Of a DNA stretch of 7,653 nucleotides, positions 1 through 5,190 are shown one piece after another. The stretch is from an uncultured Ruminococcus sp. (lineage in GTDB: Bacteria; Bacillota; Clostridia; Oscillospirales; Ruminococcaceae): NCBI GenBank assembly GCA_947176685.1, contig CAMWRL010000083.1:1-7653 (forward strand), given 5' to 3'. How positions within the stretch are numbered: the first letter of the stretch is position 1; the number at the start of each line of letters is the position of its first letter. The notes beneath the pieces are model-generated. The model was not told the DNA's origin, did no database searches, and saw only the letters and a list, made by a program, of their open reading frames with translations. The position numbers and the translations under genes are program-made.

Positions 1-89
1 CAATAATATTAGTAATTCAAACTGTTGCTTTAATACTTTCGGTTGTAACAACAGAAAAAAAGTTGTCTGATAATTTCGATATAAAATAA
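1..89 (+). CDS. C-terminal tail of a rightward gene, partial
   Basis: One rightward frame is open from the window edge (first full codon at 3) to a TAA at 87-89. It gives about 28 residues: a hydrophobic stretch (ILVIQTVALILSVV) followed by a charged tail ending DNFDIK. That is the look of a last transmembrane helix plus a short cytoplasmic end, so the parent may be a membrane protein, but the family cannot be told from this fragment. The stop is followed after 26 bases by the hairpin terminator at 116-153, as expected for the last gene of a rightward unit converging on the leftward aro genes. A second frame is also open from the edge to 70, but it encodes an unconvincing Asn/Cys-rich peptide. 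Confidence 0.5.
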   Translation, partial: IILVIQTVALILSVVTTEKKLSDNFDIK

Positions 90-115
90 AAAGAACAAAA
101 ATATAATTAAAAAAT

Positions 116-153
116 AAAACTTCCGCACTGTTTTACGGCAATGCGGAAGTTTT
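116..153. terminator. Bidirectional rho-independent terminator
   Basis: A perfect 12-bp stem pairs 116-127 (AAAACTTCCGCA) with 142-153 (TGCGGAAGTTTT) around a 14-base loop. The T run at 150-155 serves rightward transcripts. The complement of 111-119 gives a T-rich tract for leftward ones. It lies between the stop of the rightward partial gene (89) and the stop of the leftward 93-95 residue gene (182), so it can end both converging units. Confidence 0.9.
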
Positions 154-181
154 TTGTATTTTGCGTGTTAGTTTTTTCGTA

Positions 182-463
182 TTATTCTACTATGATTTCG
201 CCTGTATTAAGGTATATTGAAAAATACTCCGGTAAATTGTCCAGACTGTTCAAAGAAATTATAACAGACTGATTATTGTCAAAATCAAAACGTATATAAT
301 TTTCGTCATATTCTATACCAAAGATTTTGCAGTTTACTATTGAATCAGATATATCTGAATTGACATATATATTGATAGTTCCCTTATCGGTTAAAATCTG
401 ACAATAATCATATATATGATTTATTCCGGTAATTTTAGCACCGGTCAGCTTTTCAAGCAGCAT
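182..463 (-). CDS. Small uncharacterised protein coupled to DAHP synthase
   Basis: I do not recognise the family. From the ATG at 463 the product is 93 residues. A TTG at 469 would add two residues (M-I) and overlap the DAHP synthase stop as TTGA. I prefer the ATG because it lies two bases after that TGA (junction TGATTATG). There is no clear Shine-Dalgarno sequence, so translation probably depends on coupling to the upstream gene. The protein is acidic, has no membrane segment or signal peptide, and alternates hydrophobic and polar residues (for example ITGINHIYDY and SVIISLNSL), suggesting a small, mainly beta-stranded cytoplasmic domain. It ends PEYFSIYLNTGEIIVE. A PE...G-IIV ending of this general sort occurs in small all-beta proteins of unknown or immunity-like function, but this is only a resemblance. 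It is the last gene before the terminator at 116-153. The open frame and coupling make it a real gene; its role is unknown. Confidence 0.75.
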   Translation of the reverse strand: MLLEKLTGAKITGINHIYDYCQILTDKGTINIYVNSDISDSIVNCKIFGIEYDENYIRFDFDNNQSVIISLNSLDNLPEYFSIYLNTGEIIVE

Positions 464-465
464 AA

Positions 466-1491
466 TCAAAGCAGGTCTGCAATTTCATAAATGAGTTTTT
501 CGGACTTTTCCCAACCCAGACACGGGTCTGTAATGGACTTTCCGTAGATGTTTTCACCGATTTTCTGACAGCCGTCCTCTATATAGCTTTCAATCATAAG
601 ACCCTTGACAAGCTTTTTGATGTCATCGCTGTGACGCATACTGTGAAGTATTTCCTTGGCAATACGAATCTGCTCATTGTACTGTTTGCCGGAATTTGAA
701 TGATTAGTATCAACGATAAGCGCAGGATTGAGGAGATTTTTCTGTGCATATATATCCGACAGTCTTATTAAATCCTCATAGTGATAGTTGGGGAATGAAT
801 TGCCCCTGTCGTCAACATATCCACGCAAAATAGCGTGTGCATAAGGGTTTCCGTCGCTCTTGACTTCGCAGCCCCTGTAAATAAATGCGTGTGAATGCTG
901 TGCGGCAGTAATGGAGTTCATCATTACAGAAATGTCTCCGGCTGTGGGATTTTTCATACCTACCGGAATAGTTACACCGCTTGAAACAAGTCTGTGCTGC
1001 TGGTTTTCAACGGAGCGTGCGCCGATTGCAATATACGAAAGCAGGTCATCAAGATAGCTGTAGTTTTCGGGATAGAGCATTTCGTCAGCACTGGAAAAGC
1101 CTGTTTCTTCAAGGGCTTTCATATGAAGCTGTCGTACTGCAATGATACCGCTTTTAAGATCTGGCATACCTGTAGGATTAGGCTGGTGAAGCATTCCTTT
1201 GTAACCGTCACCGGTAGTACGGGGTTTTCCGGTATAGATTCTCGGAATTATAAAAATCTTGTCCTTTACTTTTTCCTGAACTTCTCTCAGGCGTGTTATA
1301 TAGTCAAGAACGCTGTCTTCTTTGTCTGCGGAACAAGGTCCTATAATAAGAATAAATTTATTTGATTCTCCGCTGAAAATCTTTTTTGCTTCCTCGTCAC
1401 GTCCGGACTTTATTTTAATAAGTTCCTGTGAAAGCGGATGTTCGGCTTTGATTTCTGACGGGTGCGGCAGCTCCCTTATAATATTCATCAT
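466..1491 (-). CDS. aroF: 3-deoxy-7-phosphoheptulonate (DAHP) synthase, class I AroG/F/H type
   Basis: It condenses phosphoenolpyruvate and erythrose 4-phosphate to DAHP, the first committed step of the shikimate pathway, in the cytoplasm. The 341-residue product is a complete class I(alpha) enzyme without a fused chorismate mutase domain. Visible motifs are IIGPCSADKED (49-59), KPRTT (89-93), IGARSVENQQHR (156-167), PVGMKNPTAGD (176-186), ILRG (221-224), DTNHSNSGKQ (261-270), MIES (299-302) and GKSITDPCLGWE (317-328). These supply the four expected metal ligands C53, H264, E301 and D322, aligned by motif to the E. coli enzyme. The insertion Y-T-G-K-P-R-T-T-G-D-G-Y-K-G differs from the E. coli wording, so the exact paralogue letter (F, G or H) is arbitrary and feedback specificity cannot be read. 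The first of two adjacent ATGs was chosen: GGAG at 1504-1501 lies 9 nt upstream. It follows aroC by 22 nt in the same operon. Confidence 0.96.
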   Translation of the reverse strand: MMNIIRELPHPSEIKAEHPLSQELIKIKSGRDEEAKKIFSGESNKFILIIGPCSADKEDSVLDYITRLREVQEKVKDKIFIIPRIYTGKPRTTGDGYKGMLHQPNPTGMPDLKSGIIAVRQLHMKALEETGFSSADEMLYPENYSYLDDLLSYIAIGARSVENQQHRLVSSGVTIPVGMKNPTAGDISVMMNSITAAQHSHAFIYRGCEVKSDGNPYAHAILRGYVDDRGNSFPNYHYEDLIRLSDIYAQKNLLNPALIVDTNHSNSGKQYNEQIRIAKEILHSMRHSDDIKKLVKGLMIESYIEDGCQKIGENIYGKSITDPCLGWEKSEKLIYEIADLL

Positions 1492-1513
1492 ATTTAAAAA
1501 CTCCTTTTTTATA

Positions 1514-2605
1514 TTATTCTGTAATCCAGTCCGTGCCGTATCTGAGGGCTAACTGGTCACATAAAACAAGTGCGGTCACGCTGTCAATGACAACTCTTGC
1601 ACGGTGAATTATTGCGGGGTCGTGACGACCTTTTATCTGTAATTTGGTTTCCTGCATGGTGTTGAGGTCAATAGTGTCCTGTTCCTTGTAAATGGACGGT
1701 GTAGGCTTTACGGCAGTCCGGAAAACTATCGGCATACCGTTGGTTATACCGCCTAATACTCCGCCGTTGTGGTTGGTTTTGGTGTAAACTTTTCCGTTGT
1801 CGGAATAATAAGAATCATTTGCAGTACTTCCATATTTTTCGGCAAGCTCAAAGCCGTCGCCGAACTCAACGCCCTTTACAGCCGGAACGCTGAAAAGTAT
1901 ATGAGCAAGTACGCCTTCTATAGTATCAAACCACGGTTCGCCCACGCCTGCCGGAAAACCGATTACAGCAGTTTCCAGACGACCGCCCACACTGTCGCCG
2001 TCGTTTCGTGCGAACGCTATTCTTTCAGTCATTAACTGTCCGGCGGCTTCGTCCAGTACCGCAAACTCAAGATTATTGAGTTTATCAATATCTTCCGCAA
2101 TATTTCTGAAATCCCTGTCACGCACTCCGGCACACGAAAGTATATGAGTACCGATATAGATATTTTTTTTGCAGAGGGCATTTATAGCGATTGCTCCGGC
2201 GGCAACAAGTCCTGCGGTTATTCTTCCGGAAAAGTGTCCGCCGCCCCTGAAGTCCTGAAAACCGTGATATTTCATTTGTGCGGTGTAGTCTGCATGTCCG
2301 GGACGGGCTTTATAAGCAAGTTCTCCATAGTCTTTGCTTCTGGTGTCCTTGTTTTCGATTATAAGAGTAATCGGCGTACCTGTAGTCTTTCCATTGAAGA
2401 CTCCGCTTACAATTTTCACTTCATCAGCCTCACGCCTTGCGGTAGACAGCGAACCAACAGATTTTCTTAATTCCATTTGTGAAGCTATGAAATTTTCGTC
2501 AACGTCCACGCCAGCCGCTAGACCGTCAAGGACTGCACCAATCATACTGCCGTGACTTTCGCCGAAAATCGTAACGGCAACACTTGAACCGAATGTATTT
2601 TTCAA
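1514..2605 (-). CDS. aroC: Chorismate synthase
   Basis: It converts 5-enolpyruvylshikimate 3-phosphate to chorismate using reduced FMN, the last step of the shikimate pathway. From the TTG at 2605 the product is 363 residues, the normal family length. Motifs: GESHG (15-19), SGVFNGKTTGTP (67-78), RPGHADYT (101-108), FRGGGHFSGR (119-128), NDGDSVGGRLE (201-211), NGGVLGGITNGMP (280-292) and GRHDPAIIHRA (326-336). The start is TTG rather than the in-frame ATGs at 2653 or 2614, for three reasons. The N-terminus then reads M-K-N-T-F-G, matching the family. GGGAG (2619-2615) lies 9 nt upstream of the TTG but directly abuts the ATG at 2614. The ATG at 2653 would lie upstream of the -10 box, inside the promoter. 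The gene has its own consensus promoter and heads a unit with DAHP synthase and a small unknown gene, joining the two ends of one pathway. Confidence 0.96.
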   Translation of the reverse strand: MKNTFGSSVAVTIFGESHGSMIGAVLDGLAAGVDVDENFIASQMELRKSVGSLSTARREADEVKIVSGVFNGKTTGTPITLIIENKDTRSKDYGELAYKARPGHADYTAQMKYHGFQDFRGGGHFSGRITAGLVAAGAIAINALCKKNIYIGTHILSCAGVRDRDFRNIAEDIDKLNNLEFAVLDEAAGQLMTERIAFARNDGDSVGGRLETAVIGFPAGVGEPWFDTIEGVLAHILFSVPAVKGVEFGDGFELAEKYGSTANDSYYSDNGKVYTKTNHNGGVLGGITNGMPIVFRTAVKPTPSIYKEQDTIDLNTMQETKLQIKGRHDPAIIHRARVVIDSVTALVLCDQLALRYGTDWITE

Positions 2606-2614
2606 TAAAATCAT

Positions 2615-2619
2615 CTCCC
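2615..2619 (-). promoter_or_regulatory. Ribosome binding site that decides the aroC start
   Basis: Read leftward, GGGAG is followed immediately by ATG (2614) and, after ATT and TTA, by TTG (2605). An SD with zero spacing is not workable, while 9 nt to the TTG is normal. This site therefore selects TTG as the start codon. Confidence 0.75.
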
Positions 2620-2624
2620 ACGAA

Positions 2625-2653
2625 ATTATAACATAATTTGTAAGTTGTGTCAA
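2625..2653 (-). promoter_or_regulatory. Perfect-consensus sigma-A promoter of aroC
   Basis: Read leftward, a -35 box TTGACA (2653-2648) and a -10 box TATAAT (2630-2625) are separated by exactly 17 bases. Both hexamers match the consensus fully. The -35 box begins on the base after the coaBC TAA stop (2656-2654). The -10 box ends 19 nt before the TTG start, so transcription should begin near 2618 and leave a leader of roughly 13 nt with the SD at its 5' end. There is no room for a T-box, attenuator or riboswitch, so control would have to come from operator binding, from enzyme feedback, or be absent. Confidence 0.85.
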
Positions 2654-3856
2654 TTATTTGTTTCTGTCGCTTAACTCTTTGAGCCTTGTCAGAATAATTC
2701 CGGCGGCTTTTTCTTTGGACATAATTTCAAGCTGTTCGGTGTTGTCCGGAGTTATCAGTGTTATAATATTGGTGTCTGTCCCGAATCCTGCTCCGGCAGT
2801 TTTCAGGGAGTTTGCACAAATCATATCACAGTTTTTTGATGTCAGCTTCTTTCGGGAGTTTTCAATAACGTTTTCAGTTTCCATTGAAAATCCGCATATA
2901 ATCTGATTTTGTGGTTTGTGTTCGCCGAGATATTCAAGAATATCTTTAGTGCGTTTCAACGGAATATTCATATCGCTGCCGGACTTTTTTATTTTGTTTT
3001 CGGCTGTCGCAACGGGCGTATAGTCCGCAACCGCAGCGGCTTTTACTATAATATCAAAATCAGAATGACGTGAAATTACTTCATTGAACATATCCTCTGC
3101 GGATTCGACATGTATAATATTTGCAAACATAGGCGGTTTAACATCGGTGTGTCCTGCAACCACTGTAACGTCTGCACCTCTTAACACGGCGTTTCGGGCT
3201 ATCGCAAAACCCATTTTTCCGCTTGAATGATTTGTTATAAAACGCACGGGGTCAATGCTTTCACGGGTAGCCCCTGCCGTAACAAGAATTTTTTTCCCCT
3301 GCAAGTCCTTTTCAAATGCGGTTTCACGTACTATATATTCCAGAAGCGTTTCCTCGTCCGGAAGCTTTCCGTCCCCCGTGTCACGGTTGGCGAGCATTCC
3401 GTGAACCGGCTCGACTATTTCATAACCGAATTTTTTTAATTTTTCAATATTGTCCTGAACAATGGGGTTATGAAACATATTGTGATTCATTGCCGGAGCG
3501 ATAATTTTTTTACAGGTACAAGCCATAACGGTAGTTGTCAGCATATCGTCCGCAATGCCGTTGGCTATTTTTCCGATAACGTTTGCAGATGCCGGAGCTA
3601 TCATTACAACGTCGGCTTTTTTAGCTATCGAGACATGTTCAACGCTGTACTCAAAGTTTCTGTCAAATGTGTCTATAAGGCACTTGTGCTGGGTAAGCGT
3701 TTCAAAAGTCAACGGGTGTACGAAGTTTGTCGAATTTTGCGTCATTGCAACGTGGACTTCTGCACCGAGCTTTGTTAACATTCTTGCAAGATTGCATATT
3801 TTATATACCGCAATAGAGCCGGACACTCCAAGCAGTACGGTTTTTCCGGTAAGCAT
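2654..3856 (-). CDS. coaBC: Bifunctional phosphopantothenoylcysteine synthetase/decarboxylase
   Basis: It ligates cysteine to 4'-phosphopantothenate with CTP (CoaB) and decarboxylates the product to 4'-phosphopantetheine with FMN (CoaC). The product is 400 residues, full length. The CoaC half (about 1-180) has GSIAVYK (13-19), VEHVS with the catalytic H74, APASAN (87-92) and PAMNHNM with N124. The CoaB half (about 187-400) has TAGATRESIDPVRFITNHSS (193-212) with N209, SSGKMG (211-216), KAAAVADYTP (272-281), KIKK (288-291) with K288, and GFSMETEN (322-329). Numbers run one lower than the E. coli residues H75, N125, N210 and K289. Odd point: the position of E. coli C158 in ACGD is N157, and the motif here reads ANRD, with the following GDGK kept. 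The start ATG has AGGAG (3872-3868) 11 nt upstream, inside the preceding tiny ORF. It lies in a leftward operon divergent from coaX. Confidence 0.96.
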   Translation of the reverse strand: MLTGKTVLLGVSGSIAVYKICNLARMLTKLGAEVHVAMTQNSTNFVHPLTFETLTQHKCLIDTFDRNFEYSVEHVSIAKKADVVMIAPASANVIGKIANGIADDMLTTTVMACTCKKIIAPAMNHNMFHNPIVQDNIEKLKKFGYEIVEPVHGMLANRDTGDGKLPDEETLLEYIVRETAFEKDLQGKKILVTAGATRESIDPVRFITNHSSGKMGFAIARNAVLRGADVTVVAGHTDVKPPMFANIIHVESAEDMFNEVISRHSDFDIIVKAAAVADYTPVATAENKIKKSGSDMNIPLKRTKDILEYLGEHKPQNQIICGFSMETENVIENSRKKLTSKNCDMICANSLKTAGAGFGTDTNIITLITPDNTEQLEIMSKEKAAGIILTRLKELSDRNK

Positions 3857-3860
3857 ATTA

Positions 3861-3953
3861 TTATATTCTCCTTTTCATAAAATTCATATACATATCAGAC
3901 ACAGTACTTATTTCCATATCTTCACAGTACATACAACAGTTTAAGTTTTTCAT
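3861..3953 (-). CDS. Tiny Cys/Met-rich ORF (30 residues) ahead of coaBC
   Basis: Between the 140-residue gene and coaBC there is an uninterrupted 30-codon frame. Its ATG (3953-3951) overlaps the upstream TGA stop as ATGA, and its TAA (3863-3861) ends 4 nt before the coaBC ATG. It thus fills the whole gap. The peptide begins MKNLNCCMYCEDME and ends NFMKRRI. It has cysteines at 6, 7 and 10 (a C-x-x-C pair), methionines at 1, 8, 13, 21, 23 and 26, and a basic end. There is no strong SD of its own, so translation would be by termination-reinitiation. The coaBC SD (AGGAG, 3872-3868) is inside its last codons, so its translation could influence coaBC initiation. It could be a leader-type coupling peptide, a true small protein, an extension reached by frameshifting from the upstream gene, or chance. 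I recognise no family. Confidence 0.5.
   Translation of the reverse strand: MKNLNCCMYCEDMEISTVSDMYMNFMKRRI
3868..3872 (-). promoter_or_regulatory. coaBC ribosome binding site inside the tiny ORF
   Basis: Read leftward, AGGAG lies in the codons AAA-AGG-AGA near the end of the 30-codon ORF and 11 nt before the coaBC ATG (3856). The spacing is somewhat long. Because ribosomes finishing the tiny ORF cover this site and stop 4 nt before the ATG, coupling of the two frames is plausible. Confidence 0.65.
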
Positions 3954-4372
3954 TCATAGTATGCAAACAGCCTTTCATAATTTTGTTTTGCCGAATCAAT
4001 AAAGCCTATTGAAACATAGTCGTCCATATAATTCAGTATCGACAACAGAGAGTTTTCAGAAATATGAGACGGCAGGCGCAGCCATAACCTATAAGAAAGT
4101 TTTGAAAAAATTTCTATATCCATAGAATAATAAAGTATTTTCAGACAGCCGACCAGACTTTTTACAAAAGTTTCGGTATTTATATTGCTGAAATTTATGT
4201 GATTCCTGATATAAATGACGGTTTCCTTGATACTTCCGCATTTTAACTCCAATTCAAGCAAGTCCGGATTGTCGGGATTTTCAAGAAACAGCTCGTCAAG
4301 TTTACGGTTGTAAAGATTTTCTGCTGTATCGTTCCAGTCTATAAGAAGTCCCAAGGCAAATATTTCCTCCAT
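3950..4372 (-). CDS. Uncharacterised 140-residue protein, first gene of the coaBC operon
   Basis: I do not recognise this family. The 140-residue product is acidic and looks largely alpha-helical, with amphipathic stretches such as LYNRKLDELF (20-29), ETFVKSLVGCLKIL (67-80) and SLLSILNYMDD (108-118). It has no transmembrane segment or signal peptide, so it is probably cytoplasmic. A helical-repeat or small adaptor fold would fit but is not shown. The start is well supported: a GAGGTG site (4385-4380) lies 7 nt before the ATG, and a promoter with TTGACA and TAAAAT boxes lies just upstream. It is the promoter-proximal gene of a unit continuing into the 30-codon ORF, whose ATG overlaps its stop, and then coaBC. 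Being first in the unit, it is made whenever coaBC is. No evidence in the sequence ties its function to CoA synthesis. Confidence 0.85.
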   Translation of the reverse strand: MEEIFALGLLIDWNDTAENLYNRKLDELFLENPDNPDLLELELKCGSIKETVIYIRNHINFSNINTETFVKSLVGCLKILYYSMDIEIFSKLSYRLWLRLPSHISENSLLSILNYMDDYVSIGFIDSAKQNYERLFAYYE

Positions 4373-4391
4373 AAAAAATCACCTCACTAAT

Positions 4392-4420
4392 ATTTTACAG
4401 TATACCGGACTTTTTGTCAA
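4392..4420 (-). promoter_or_regulatory. Leftward sigma-A promoter of the coaBC operon
   Basis: Read leftward, -35 TTGACA (4420-4415) and -10 TAAAAT (4397-4392) are separated by 17 bases: a perfect -35 and a five-of-six -10. The -10 box ends 19 nt before the ATG at 4372. The predicted start near 4385 leaves a leader of about 13 nt beginning at the SD. Confidence 0.8.
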
Positions 4421-4443
4421 TCTTATTTATTTTTGTAAATTAC

Positions 4444-4472
4444 TGGATTTTTTCCGGACAGTATGCTATAAT
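4444..4472 (+). promoter_or_regulatory. Rightward extended -10 promoter of the coaX operon
   Basis: The -10 box TATAAT (4467-4472) is preceded by TGC (4464-4466), which makes an extended -10 element. At 17-bp spacing the -35 position reads TGGATT (4444-4449), only three of six matches, as is common when an extended -10 compensates. The -10 ends 19 nt before the ATG at 4492, giving a leader of about 12 nt. Confidence 0.7.
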
Positions 4473-4479
4473 AATTATT

Positions 4480-4486
4480 GGAGGGG
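4480..4486 (+). promoter_or_regulatory. Ribosome binding site fixing the start at 4492
   Basis: GGAGGGG lies 5-7 nt before the ATG at 4492. Upstream ATGs in the same open frame (from 4414) lie before the promoter -10 box, so they would not be on the mRNA. This site therefore sets the start of the membrane protein. Confidence 0.85.
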
Positions 4487-4491
4487 TTGTT

Positions 4492-5172
4492 ATGAAAAGA
4501 CTTAAATACAGACATCTTTTTTATGGAAGGTCCATACCCGTGATTATTTCAATGTTTGCTGTGTTTTTTGTAATAATTGTAGTCACTGCACTTGATACTA
4601 TAAAAAATGAATCAGGTTACATATATCTTTTAATCGGAAGTATTGCAGTTATATTGGTTACACTTGCTGTTGATTACGCTGTAATACATTGTCTTAAACC
4701 TGACGAAAAGAAGAAAATCACTGAAGCAAGTCCGCCTGAGTGGAAAAGACTTCCTGACAGAATGAAAGAAAAATTCCGGACAGATAAAGAAACTTCTCTT
4801 ATTGCTTCTGCATTTGTAATCGGATTTGAACTTATAATCGCTTTCTTCGTAATGCTGTCGGACGGTGTGCAGACTATGCTTGTAACTCTTGCGGTTATTC
4901 TGCCGGTAACGCTGATATGCCTTGCAGTCTATGCTGTATGGGAACATATATGGGAGAATATGGACGATTCAGCCATATATACAGAAATTGAAGTTGACCA
5001 CGCATTTGAGGGTGAACGTAAACGGGGCGGAGGAAGAAGAAAATATATAGTATTCTATCTTCCCGATGGTAAATATGTACTTGAAATATACGGTGATTTT
5101 CCACCGAAAAATATTGTTGTAATAAAATATAAATGTTTCATACGCTGGGAATATGCAGATAAATTTATATAA
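4492..5172 (+). CDS. Uncharacterised four-helix membrane protein, first gene of the coaX operon
   Basis: I do not recognise the family. From the ATG at 4492, chosen for its GGAGGGG site and promoter, the product is 226 residues. The N-terminus is short and basic (MKRLKYRH). Two hydrophobic hairpins follow: helices at about 14-34 and 43-66, then a polar, charged loop (about 68-100, with KPDEKKK and a Pro/Trp-containing PPEWKRLPDR), then helices at about 102-122 and 127-149. A soluble tail (150-226) follows, with a basic GERKRGGGRRK segment and a strand-rich end (KYIVFYLPDGKYVLEIYGDF), probably a small beta domain. By the positive-inside rule the N-terminus, central loop and tail are probably cytoplasmic. 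It is the first gene before coaX, with an 18-nt gap. A link to pantothenate uptake or sensing would be speculation; it lacks the helix count of a classic transporter. Confidence 0.85.
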   Translation: MKRLKYRHLFYGRSIPVIISMFAVFFVIIVVTALDTIKNESGYIYLLIGSIAVILVTLAVDYAVIHCLKPDEKKKITEASPPEWKRLPDRMKEKFRTDKETSLIASAFVIGFELIIAFFVMLSDGVQTMLVTLAVILPVTLICLAVYAVWEHIWENMDDSAIYTEIEVDHAFEGERKRGGGRRKYIVFYLPDGKYVLEIYGDFPPKNIVVIKYKCFIRWEYADKFI

Positions 5173-5190
5173 TCAGGAGGTTTTTAAATT

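Noticed and set aside
90..181. Possible small RNA or riboswitch in the left intergenic region
   Set aside because: Its only structure is the simple 12-bp hairpin with T tracts on both strands, fully explained as a shared terminator of converging genes.
994..1365. A 123-residue rightward open frame
   Set aside because: It is antisense to the conserved core of DAHP synthase; its cysteine-rich content is a by-product of the coding strand.
2144..2470. A 108-residue rightward open frame inside aroC
   Set aside because: It is a shadow of the chorismate synthase coding strand with no initiation signals.
2606..2653. T-box or tryptophan-type attenuator ahead of the chorismate genes
   Set aside because: The promoter lies in the 48-nt gap itself and the predicted leader is only about 13 nt, too short for any leader RNA structure.
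4414..4491. A 26-residue N-terminal extension of the four-helix membrane protein (open frame from the ATG at 4414)
   Set aside because: It would be translated across the -10 box and the GGAGGGG site, has no ribosome binding site of its own, and would lie upstream of the predicted transcript start. The ATG at 4492 is the better start.
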